Shown one piece after another: positions 1 to 6,557 of a stretch of 10,683 nt of DNA (the first letter of the stretch is position 1; each line of letters starts with the position of its first letter). The notes under the pieces were generated by a model that was given only the letters and a program-made list of their open reading frames with translations, was not told the origin of the DNA and ran no database searches. The stretch covers positions 1 through 10,683 of the forward strand of contig JAEUIB010000185.1 in the NCBI GenBank assembly GCA_016795255.1, read 5' to 3'. Made by a program: the position numbers and the translations under genes. Source of the DNA: Planctomycetota bacterium (GTDB lineage Bacteria > Planctomycetota > B15-G4 > JADJEK01).

Positions 1-40
1 CGCGGGGGTCGGTCGAGTTCGGACGACTGTCGGACCGCGG

Positions 41-3019
41 TCAGGGCGACGCGACGCCCCAGACCATGACGCCGCGCCGGAACCCCGGCGTCGGATTCGC
101 CGCGATCGGCGACGACGTCGCGCTGTCGAACCGGTACGTGAACGCCGACGCGTCGATCGGGTTGTTCGGGTCGGCCGCGGTCAGCGACGAGTTGCCGTCG
201 ATCGAACCACCGGCCGGACGCGCGACCGTGCCGAACGCATACACGAGGCCTTGCGGCGCCGTCGGCAGGAAGTGCATCGAGCCGCGCGTCAGCAACTTGC
301 CGAACGCCGCACCGCCGCTGGTGACACGGATCGGGTTGCCGAAGTTCTCGAGGTCGATGACCATCACGTCCTGCGTGAACGTCGCTCCGACACCGTCACG
401 GTCGAGGGCGAACGCGATCTTCGGCTCGGTCAAGCTCGGGATCACGTTGCTCATGCGCGCGCCGGTGCTGACGGCGACCGGCGACGAACTCGTCGAGAAG
501 CTCGTCAGGTACACGCCGGGGCCCGGGTTGTCGGCGTCGAACAGCAGGATCTGATCGATGTCGAGTTCGGCCGAGTCGATCGGCGCCGACTTGCGACCGT
601 TCATGACGAAGAACGTCGAGAACGGCCCGCTGCCGCCGAGATGACGCAGACCGTGGTCGAACGCGAGACCCTCGGTGAAGAGGTTCGCGCGACCGATCAT
701 GTCCTCGCTGAACGTGATCGGCTTGCCGGCGAGGAAGAACGGTTCGAACTCGTTGCCCGTGATGTTCGTGAGTTCGAGCGACGGCGTCGTCGACCCGTCG
801 GAGTCGATGTTCACGGCCACCAGGTTGAATCGGTCGAACGAGATGCCGTCGATCGACTGCAGGCCGTGCGCGTCGCGGAAGTAGTACACGTACTTGCCGT
901 TGGGCGACCGGAACGAACCCGCCGGGTCGAACGTCGGTCGGTTGAAGTTGGCAACCGTCGCGCCGACGTCGAACGGACCGAACGCTTCTTCGTCCGGCGT
1001 GTTCATGATGATCGTGCGCGTGAGGTTGAAGGCCGTCGCCGTGCTCAGCGCCATCGAGAAGATCTCCATGCGATCGCTCGACGCGCCGGTGACCTCGGTG
1101 CCCTGCTGGAAGATCAGCGTGTTGTTGTCGGGCGCGATCCAGTAGTCGCGCGAGTTCTTGAAGTCGCCGATGATGTCCCAATCGCCGCCGAGGCCGATCG
1201 ACACCATCAGGTCGGTGACCAGACCGAAGCTCGTGCCGTCCGTCCTCGCGAACAGCGGCGTGTTCTGCGTGCCGTTGTTGCGGACGAACGCGAAGACCGA
1301 TCCGTCCGGCGAGAACGCCGAGCGACCGTTCAACCCGTCGCGCGCGTCGTTGAACTCACCGAGCGTGACGAAGTTCAGACCGGTGATGTTCTGGATCGTG
1401 TGCGTCGTCGGCGTGACCGAGCGCAGGCAGTAGATCTGCTCCTGCGTCGTGCCGGTGCCGGCGACCACGCACAGCCGCGTGAAGTCGGACGAGACGACCG
1501 ACTGCCGATCGATGCGCGTGATGCCGTTGTCGGGAGCCGCCGCGGACGGCAGCAGTCGCGTGAGGTTCGTCGCGCCCTGGAGGTTGAAGCGATAGAGCCG
1601 GGTCGGCTGCAGGTTCGTGCCGGAGGTGGCCGCCGCTGCGATCACGCCGACCCAACCGCCCTGACCGTCGGAGACGAACGAGAGCGACTCTTCGAACAGC
1701 GTCGTGAAGTCGGTGGGAATCGTCGCGTTCACGACTTCCGTGATCGTCGTCGTCGCCGACGCTTCGAGGTTCAGGATGAACAGGCGGTCGGCGCCGGCCG
1801 TGCTCTGCACGATGACGGCGCGATTGCCGTCGGGCGACACACCGACTTCCCACTCGAAGGCCGACAGCGTCGCGGTGCCGACGAACGTGCCGAACGAGGT
1901 CGGGATCAGGTTGCGGAACGTGCCGGTGTCCTTGAACAACACGCCGAACCCGTAGCTCGGCGAACCGGCGTTCGCGCCGTTGCGCCAGCAGAACAACGAT
2001 CGATTGCCGGGCAGCTCGATGCGCGGGAAGTCCGGGTTCTCGTTGTTCAGCGCCGGAGCGTCACCGCTGAGGAACTCGATGCCCGACGCGCGCAGCGTCT
2101 GGGCTCGCGTCTTCAGCGCGTTCTGGTTCGCCGCGTTGTTCGGATCCTCGGCGCCCCAGCTCGTCTGGGACTCGAGCACCGTCGAGTAGTGACTGGCCGG
2201 ATAGACCGACTGGACGCCCGCGAGCTCGATCAACCACGCGTCGATGTTCGCGGTCGACGACGCGCCGAACGTGTCGGTCTCGGCGGGGTTGATCAGCGTG
2301 CCGTCGATCAAGTTCGGGTCGACGATGCGCGCGAGCGTCTGTCGCTGCGACAGCACGACCGAGTTGACGTTCGAGTCGACGCCTTCCGAGTACGAGATCG
2401 TGCCCGGGAACTCGAGCGGATCGAAGATGACCTTCATGCCGTTGCCGACGCGCAGCGCGAGGGTCTGCGGATCGAGCTCGACGACCTGCATGTACAGCGC
2501 GATCGTGTTCGGCGCGATCGACTCGAGCGGGATCACGATCGGATTCGATCCCGCTCCGGTGTTCAGCAGGAACGCGGTGGTCGGCGTGATGCCGTTCAGC
2601 GTGAAGGTGCCGTTCGCGTCGAAGCGGAACACCGGGGACGGCGTGTCGGAGACGAAGTTCGTCGAGGACTGGCCGAGCTTCGTCGCGATGTTGGTCGTGC
2701 CGATGCCGTCGAACACCGGGTGGATCGGCGAGTTCACCCCGCCGCCCGGCTGCCACGGCGTCAGGTAGAAGCCGGTGTTGACGTCGGATTCACCGACCGG
2801 GCTGCCGTCGAGGGCTTCCCCGGACAGCAACAGCGCGAACGGAGCGTTCGGAGTTCCCGTCATCGCGATCGTGAACGGCGTGACGCGCTTCATGTGCGCG
2901 ATCGCGTTGTTGTCCGCGCTCGTCGTGCCGTTGATCGTGAGGGTCGGATTCTGACGCGCGAACGCCGTCGACCCGAGCACCGAGAGCGCGACGAGCAACC
3001 AAGTGGGTGTACGCAACAC
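41..3019 (-). CDS. Large secreted protein with predicted beta-propeller (PD40/WD40-like) repeats, function unknown
   Basis: 992 aa, opening with GTG. I chose this start because a strong GGAGG lies 8 bases upstream (3032..3028) and the protein then begins with a clean Sec signal peptide: positive residue R3, hydrophobic stretch W7 to L15, probable cleavage after A19-F20-A21. The mature part is rich in Thr, Ser, Asn and Gly and poor in Lys and Cys, as in exported proteins. Residues 25 to 210 look like beta-sandwich material with no motif I know. From about 335 to 930 there are irregular blade-like segments with the SPDG-type turn followed by a hydrophobic strand: SPDG 395-398, SPDG 570-573, APDN 629-632 and SPNG 705-708, several followed by an xIFxx or LFIL strand. 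This resembles the TolB/PD40 propeller pattern. No catalytic motif, C-terminal sorting signal or transmembrane helix is visible, so it is probably periplasmic, outer-surface or extracellular. The function is unknown; the propeller call is inference from the pattern alone. Confidence 0.85.
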   Translation of the reverse strand: MLRTPTWLLVALSVLGSTAFARQNPTLTINGTTSADNNAIAHMKRVTPFTIAMTGTPNAPFALLLSGEALDGSPVGESDVNTGFYLTPWQPGGGVNSPIHPVFDGIGTTNIATKLGQSSTNFVSDTPSPVFRFDANGTFTLNGITPTTAFLLNTGAGSNPIVIPLESIAPNTIALYMQVVELDPQTLALRVGNGMKVIFDPLEFPGTISYSEGVDSNVNSVVLSQRQTLARIVDPNLIDGTLINPAETDTFGASSTANIDAWLIELAGVQSVYPASHYSTVLESQTSWGAEDPNNAANQNALKTRAQTLRASGIEFLSGDAPALNNENPDFPRIELPGNRSLFCWRNGANAGSPSYGFGVLFKDTGTFRNLIPTSFGTFVGTATLSAFEWEVGVSPDGNRAVIVQSTAGADRLFILNLEASATTTITEVVNATIPTDFTTLFEESLSFVSDGQGGWVGVIAAAATSGTNLQPTRLYRFNLQGATNLTRLLPSAAAPDNGITRIDRQSVVSSDFTRLCVVAGTGTTQEQIYCLRSVTPTTHTIQNITGLNFVTLGEFNDARDGLNGRSAFSPDGSVFAFVRNNGTQNTPLFARTDGTSFGLVTDLMVSIGLGGDWDIIGDFKNSRDYWIAPDNNTLIFQQGTEVTGASSDRMEIFSMALSTATAFNLTRTIIMNTPDEEAFGPFDVGATVANFNRPTFDPAGSFRSPNGKYVYYFRDAHGLQSIDGISFDRFNLVAVNIDSDGSTTPSLELTNITGNEFEPFFLAGKPITFSEDMIGRANLFTEGLAFDHGLRHLGGSGPFSTFFVMNGRKSAPIDSAELDIDQILLFDADNPGPGVYLTSFSTSSSPVAVSTGARMSNVIPSLTEPKIAFALDRDGVGATFTQDVMVIDLENFGNPIRVTSGGAAFGKLLTRGSMHFLPTAPQGLVYAFGTVARPAGGSIDGNSSLTAADPNNPIDASAFTYRFDSATSSPIAANPTPGFRRGVMVWGVASP

Positions 3020-3025
3020 CGGCGC

Positions 3026-3032
3026 AACCTCC
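3026..3032 (-). promoter_or_regulatory. Shine-Dalgarno sequence deciding the GTG start at 3019
   Basis: On the minus strand the sequence reads GGAGGTT, with 8 bases between GGAGG and the GTG codon. It is the strongest ribosome binding site in the window. It supports a GTG start directly ahead of the signal peptide, where there is no ATG. Confidence 0.8.
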
Positions 3033-3159
3033 GGTAGAGGAAGGAGAAACGACGACGGGCTGGCGACGCGATCGGCTAGGTCCCGAAGCGCCGGGCGACG
3101 CGGTCGGGATCGGGGGTTCGGGATTCGACGTCGGCGCGTCCCGTCACCGGGCTGGCCGG

Positions 3160-3188
3160 AGTGTACGCCTGGTCCAAAACTCGGTCAA
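3160..3188 (-). promoter_or_regulatory. Candidate sigma70-type promoter for the 992-aa secreted protein gene
   Basis: On the minus strand a TTGACC hexamer (3188..3183, five of six matches to TTGACA) is followed after exactly 17 bases by TACACT (3165..3160, four of six matches to TATAAT). The spacer includes a TTTT run, unusual in this GC-rich sequence. It lies in the intergenic gap and points at the 992-aa gene, which would give a leader of about 130 bases. This is a pattern match only; no transcription start is known. Confidence 0.45.
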
Positions 3189-3199
3189 GGAACGCGGTT

Positions 3200-3233
3200 T
3201 CGGCGTTCGACGCCGAGGTCGCGGTCCGCGACC
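3200..3233 (-). repeat. Two adjacent GC-rich inverted repeats between the two exported-protein genes
   Basis: Positions 3217-3223 and 3227-3233 form a perfect 7-bp inverted repeat with a 3-base loop (GGTCGCG/CGCGACC). Immediately next to it, 3200-3205 and 3211-3216 form a 6-bp stem with a 5-base loop (TCGGCG/CGCCGA). The pair sits just upstream of the candidate promoter at 3160-3188. No T-run follows on either strand, so they are not classical intrinsic terminators. They could be an operator, part of a terminator region, or chance in GC-rich DNA. Confidence 0.35.
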
Positions 3234-3289
3234 GACGGCGTATAGCCGCGGCCGGGACGACGGTGACGGAATCCGAGCTTGGCGGCCAG

Positions 3290-3317
3290 CCGGCCCAATC
3301 GGCTCGGTCGGGGCCGG
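3290..3317 (-). terminator. Possible terminator-like hairpin directly after the 345-aa gene
   Basis: Immediately after the TGA stop at 3320..3318, the minus strand has a perfect 7-bp inverted repeat, CCGGCCC (3317..3311) and GGGCCGG (3296..3290), around a 14-base loop. The position suits a 3'-end structure. There is no U-tract after the stem, so it is at best an atypical terminator or an mRNA 3'-end stabiliser. Confidence 0.35.
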
Positions 3318-4355
3318 TCAGGGCCGGCGGAACAGCTCGTCGCCCAGGTCGCGGTTCAGCACGACCTGCTTCAACTCGAGGGTTTCCACGCGCTCGGCCG
3401 ACCCCGCGAGCATCCCGAACACGAGCCCGGGGACGCGCACGCCGGTCGGCTTGCCGTCGGTGTCGACGGCGTCGACGTACGCCTCGATCTCGAACGCGGC
3501 TTCCAGGTTGCCGAACCGATCGACGCTGCGGCTGAGGGGGAACAGGCGCCAGCGGGCGAGCCGGCCGTCGGTCTCGTCGAAGTAGAGCACCACGGTCGAA
3601 CCGAAGTGGGCGACGAGGTCGGCCGGAACTTCGGCCGTGACCTGCAAGTACGTGGCGGTCGCCGGCTCGTAGTCGGCGTAGCCCTCGTCCTTCTTGTCGT
3701 CGCGCTGGATCTCGAGGAACGTCTTGGGCTTGAACGTGCTGACGGTGACGCGGCCGTCGAGCTTCATCGGGGCCTGCGCCTTCACCAACCACGACAACAG
3801 CAGCGGAACGCCGAGTTCGGTCGCGACGCGCGTCTTCGCCGCGACTTCGTTCGCCGGGTACGAATAGACCTCGAGTCCGGACTGCATGAACGCGTCCGCG
3901 CCGTTCTGGACGAACGTCATCTCCGGGCGCGCCTTGCGCTTGACCGTGTCGAACGCGAACTCGGTGACGCGCGCGACCGGCGGCCACGCGAGCCTCGCCT
4001 GGGTCTGGTAGCGCTCGGTGAAGACGTGCCGCCGATTGCCCCAATGCAGGCTGAGTCGATGGAACTCGATCGTCCGGGCCGCGGCGAGTTTCTCGCCGCC
4101 CATGTAGGCGAGAGCCTTCTGGACGACGGCGGCCGCCGCCGTGGCGTCGTTCCCGGCCACCGGCTCGACCGTCTCCACGATCGGGTACTTGGCGGCCTTC
4201 CCCTTCTCCGCCTTCAGCATCGGCCCGCCCTCTTCGGCCACCGCCTTCGTGTCGTCCGGGGTCGGAGGCGCGACCGGAACCGGGGGCGTCTGCGCGTGGC
4301 TCCACGCGGCGCAGGTGACGGACAGGGCGAACGCGAGCAGGCGCGGCGACGACAT
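3318..4355 (-). CDS. Exported protein of unknown function, possibly LolA-like fold
   Basis: 345 aa, starting with ATG at 4355 behind a GGAG (4365..4362) with a 6-base spacer. Residues 1 to 21 are a Sec signal peptide: R5, hydrophobic core L6 to A17, likely cleavage after S19-H20-A21. C15 does not sit in a good lipobox. A Pro-rich, low-complexity linker follows (about 22 to 65). The globular part runs from about 70. It opens with a helix containing KALAYMGGEKLAAARTIEF (80-98), then alternating strands with many aromatics, and ends with ETLELKQVVLNRDLGDELF (324-342). A short helix with a Gly pair, a following strand, and an ending in 'VVxN-x-LxDxLF' recall LolA/outer-membrane lipoprotein-sorting-like proteins. 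I infer a periplasmic, possibly lipid- or hydrophobe-binding beta-sheet protein. No enzyme motif is visible and the family assignment is weak. It is followed by a hairpin and a 298-base gap, so it may end its transcript. Confidence 0.82.
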   Translation of the reverse strand: MSSPRLLAFALSVTCAAWSHAQTPPVPVAPPTPDDTKAVAEEGGPMLKAEKGKAAKYPIVETVEPVAGNDATAAAAVVQKALAYMGGEKLAAARTIEFHRLSLHWGNRRHVFTERYQTQARLAWPPVARVTEFAFDTVKRKARPEMTFVQNGADAFMQSGLEVYSYPANEVAAKTRVATELGVPLLLSWLVKAQAPMKLDGRVTVSTFKPKTFLEIQRDDKKDEGYADYEPATATYLQVTAEVPADLVAHFGSTVVLYFDETDGRLARWRLFPLSRSVDRFGNLEAAFEIEAYVDAVDTDGKPTGVRVPGLVFGMLAGSAERVETLELKQVVLNRDLGDELFRRP

Positions 4356-4361
4356 GCGGGG

Positions 4362-4365
4362 CTCC
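4362..4365 (-). promoter_or_regulatory. Shine-Dalgarno sequence of the 345-aa exported protein gene
   Basis: GGAG on the minus strand, 6 bases ahead of the ATG at 4355. It fixes the start that gives a complete signal peptide. Confidence 0.65.
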
Positions 4366-4381
4366 GGTACACGGCTCAGGA

Positions 4382-4410
4382 CGAAGCGGTCGAGTCGGGG
4401 TACCGCTCCG
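4382..4410 (-). other. Hairpin between truD and the 345-aa exported protein gene
   Basis: On the minus strand CGGAGCGGT (4410..4402) can pair with ACCGCTTCG (4390..4382) over nine base pairs including one G-U, leaving an 11-base loop. It starts about 33 bases after the truD stop and ends about 16 bases ahead of the next gene's GGAG. No T-run follows, so it is not a standard intrinsic terminator. It could still separate the housekeeping operon from the exported-protein gene, or act as a leader structure. I found no convincing promoter in this 88-base gap. Confidence 0.35.
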
Positions 4411-4443
4411 AGGATCGGTCAGGATAACAGCGGAACGTAAGGG

Positions 4444-5664
4444 TCATTCGTCGACGGAGACGGCCGAGTCGACGGATTCCGTCTTCATGATCTCGCGCAT
4501 CACCGTCGTCGCATAGGCGCCGGCCGGCAACGCGAACGCGACGACCAGGTCGGCGCCGTCCGCACGACACTCGACGCCGGTGACGGGGATCCGCAACGGC
4601 CGCCGCGCACCGGGCAGCGGCAGGCGGGTCAGCGCGGCGTCGTCGATTCCGGCATCCGCGAGGACGCTCCGTTCGAGTTCGAGCGCGGCGGCGCGCGGCC
4701 ACGTCATCCGCGACCCGACGAGCGGGCCGGATGGGCTGATCTCGAACGCGTCGACGCGCGCCGCCTCGGCACGGGGGTCGTCGACGACGAACACCGCGCC
4801 GTTGCGATGCAACCAGGCCAGATCGCCGTCGATCAGCCGATCGAACTCGCGGAACCGGCGGCGCAGGACCTCGTTGAACAGCTCGCTCTGGAACGCCGAC
4901 GCGTACAGCGCCTTCAGCGCCTTGTCGAACCGACGCACGACGGCATCGCAATCGCCGCCGCTGCGTACGAGGTCCTCGAGCGCGTAGCGCTCGGCGCGGC
5001 CGAGCGCGCCCACCGTCGCACGCACGGCATCGACGTCCTTCGCGTCGAGCGCGCGTCGCAGCGCGTCCTCGCGCGCGACGTCGCCGCAGCCGAACAAGAT
5101 CGCGACGAACGCCTCGGCGCGTGGTTCGAGCAGCGCGCGCCCGAGCCGATGCGTCTGGCCGTCGCGACCGAATCGTTGTTCGCCGAACGCGTTCGGCACG
5201 CCGCGCTTCGCGAGCACGGCGAGGACGCGCTCCGCGTCGGCGCTCGATCCGGGCCGCGCGTCGCGCACACGGATCACGAACCGATTGCCCGCGAGATGGC
5301 CGCGCTGGAGCTTGTTGCGATGGCGCGTCACACCGACGACGCGCATGCCGTCGGCGGCGAAGTCGTCCAGCGCGCGGTCGTCGACGCCGCACAGCGAGAA
5401 CGTCTGCGTGGTCACGGCGCGCGCGTCCTTCAGCCCGGCGAATCCGACCGCGACCCGCTTCAGCCGTAATGCGCGCGCGAGCCGATCGGCGGCGTCCATC
5501 GTCGACAGCCCGCGCTTCTCGATCGTGACGTACAGGTGCTCACCGCTGCCCGACGGCGCGTACAGCGGGATCTCGTCGACGCGGAAGTCGTCGATCTGCG
5601 CGCGCATCCGACCGCCGGTCCCGGCGATGTCGCGCGTGACGTACGGAACGTCGGACGGCTTCAT
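4444..5664 (-). CDS. truD: tRNA pseudouridine(13) synthase TruD
   Basis: 406 aa. TruD converts U13 of certain tRNAs to pseudouridine in the cytoplasm. The family is shown by the catalytic-loop segment GLKDARAVTTQ (77-87), whose D80 is the expected nucleophilic aspartate; by NAFGEQRFG (158-166), the TruD signature around the active site; by SAFQSELFNEVLRRR (256-270); and by the C-terminal GARRPLRIPV (352-361) and LPAGAYATTVMREI (379-392). Both the catalytic part and the TRUD insertion domain (about 165 to 320) are present, so the protein is full length. I chose ATG at 5664 because it overlaps the nadK stop as ATGA and places D80 where it lies in the E. coli enzyme. A GTG at 5709 would add 15 unconserved basic residues. 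No Shine-Dalgarno precedes the chosen ATG, so translation probably depends on coupling to nadK. It is the last gene of the housekeeping cluster. Confidence 0.96.
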   Translation of the reverse strand: MKPSDVPYVTRDIAGTGGRMRAQIDDFRVDEIPLYAPSGSGEHLYVTIEKRGLSTMDAADRLARALRLKRVAVGFAGLKDARAVTTQTFSLCGVDDRALDDFAADGMRVVGVTRHRNKLQRGHLAGNRFVIRVRDARPGSSADAERVLAVLAKRGVPNAFGEQRFGRDGQTHRLGRALLEPRAEAFVAILFGCGDVAREDALRRALDAKDVDAVRATVGALGRAERYALEDLVRSGGDCDAVVRRFDKALKALYASAFQSELFNEVLRRRFREFDRLIDGDLAWLHRNGAVFVVDDPRAEAARVDAFEISPSGPLVGSRMTWPRAAALELERSVLADAGIDDAALTRLPLPGARRPLRIPVTGVECRADGADLVVAFALPAGAYATTVMREIMKTESVDSAVSVDE

Positions 5665-6545
5665 GGCGACGCGGGCGCGTCGGTGCCGCGCAACACCGAA
5701 CCGCTCCACTGGAACTTCGCGCGCAGCGTCGCGAAGAACGAACGGTCGACGATGCTGAGCATCCGGAACGGATCGGCGGCCGCCCGCAGGATCACGTGAT
5801 CGCCGGAGCGGATCGGGATCGTCCGCTGCCCGTCGAACGAGACGGCGGCGAGTCGGTTGCGATCGCTGGCGACCCGGACGCCGACGCGGCGCGTCGGCGC
5901 CAGCACCAACGGTCGCGACGCCAGCGTGTGCGACGCCAGCGGCGTGACCAGGATCGCGCGCGAGTCCGCTTCGACGATCGGCCCGCCGGCGGCGAGCGAA
6001 TGCGCGGTCGAGCCGGTCGGCGTCGACACGATCAGACCGTCGCCGCGATACGTCGCGACCGATTCACCGTCGATGTCGAGCTCGACCGCGACCATGCGCG
6101 ACACCGTGCGCGCCTGGATGACCGCCTCGTTGAGCGCCGATTCGCGCGCGATCACGCGCGTCCCGCGGACGATCTCGACCTCGAGCATCATGCGCTCGAC
6201 CAGACGTCCCTCGCCCGCGAGCACGCGCTCGAGCGGACCGCGACACGTCGCCGGTTCGAGTTCGGCGAGGAAGCCGAAATGCCCGAGCCGGACGCCGACG
6301 CAGGGAACGTGTTTGCCGCGCATGCGGTGCGCGGCGGACAGGATCGCACCGTCACCGCCGAACAACACGACGAGGTCGATGCCGCGCGTCGGCAGATCCG
6401 TCGATTGACCGAGGACCGTGCCCGCGAGCCGCGCGCGCTCGGCGATCCACGGCGTCAGTTCGGCGATCGCCCGCCGCACGCGCGCGTTCTTGCCGTCGCC
6501 GACGAGCAGCACGCGGGGCTTCGGGACGTGAGTACGGCGCGTCAC
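5661..6545 (-). CDS. nadK: NAD kinase (ATP/polyphosphate-dependent NAD 2'-phosphotransferase)
   Basis: 294 aa, a normal length for bacterial NadK, which phosphorylates NAD+ to NADP+ in the cytoplasm. Visible motifs are FGGDGAIL (62-69, with D65 as the catalytic GGDG aspartate), ALNE (137-140) for NAD ribose contacts, YRGDGLIVSTPTGST (166-180) running into AHSLAAGGPIV (181-191), SHTLASRPLVL (205-215) and FDGQ (237-240). The start is GTG, 12 bases after the dxs stop, with only a weak ribosome binding site; the conserved fold begins at about residue 10 (PRVLLVGDG), so little is missing or extra. Two departures from the usual consensus are the segment GVRLGHFGFL (84-93), where R86 replaces the common Asn, and H182 in the place usually held by Tyr in GSTAYS. 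Sitting behind dxs, it may help supply NADPH to the reductases of the MEP pathway (inference). Confidence 0.96.
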   Translation of the reverse strand: MTRRTHVPKPRVLLVGDGKNARVRRAIAELTPWIAERARLAGTVLGQSTDLPTRGIDLVVLFGGDGAILSAAHRMRGKHVPCVGVRLGHFGFLAELEPATCRGPLERVLAGEGRLVERMMLEVEIVRGTRVIARESALNEAVIQARTVSRMVAVELDIDGESVATYRGDGLIVSTPTGSTAHSLAAGGPIVEADSRAILVTPLASHTLASRPLVLAPTRRVGVRVASDRNRLAAVSFDGQRTIPIRSGDHVILRAAADPFRMLSIVDRSFFATLRAKFQWSGSVLRGTDAPASP

Positions 6546-6557
6546 GATCGGGAGTTT

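Noticed and set aside
1..40. Possible terminator hairpin after the 992-aa gene
   Set aside because: Only a short 5-bp CGCGG/CCGCG pairing across the stretch and no T-run on the minus strand; not enough to call.
251..3037. Long plus-strand open frame (928 codons) antisense to the 992-aa secreted protein gene
   Set aside because: Arg/Val/Glu/Asp-rich low-complexity translation. The minus-strand frame has a signal peptide, balanced composition and a strong ribosome binding site. GC-rich third positions keep stops out of the antisense frame.
3279..4427. Plus-strand open frame antisense to the 345-aa exported protein gene, and an overlapping minus-strand frame at 3076..4305
   Set aside because: Both are Arg/Gly-rich with no recognisable motifs; the frame at 3318..4355 has a ribosome binding site and signal peptide.
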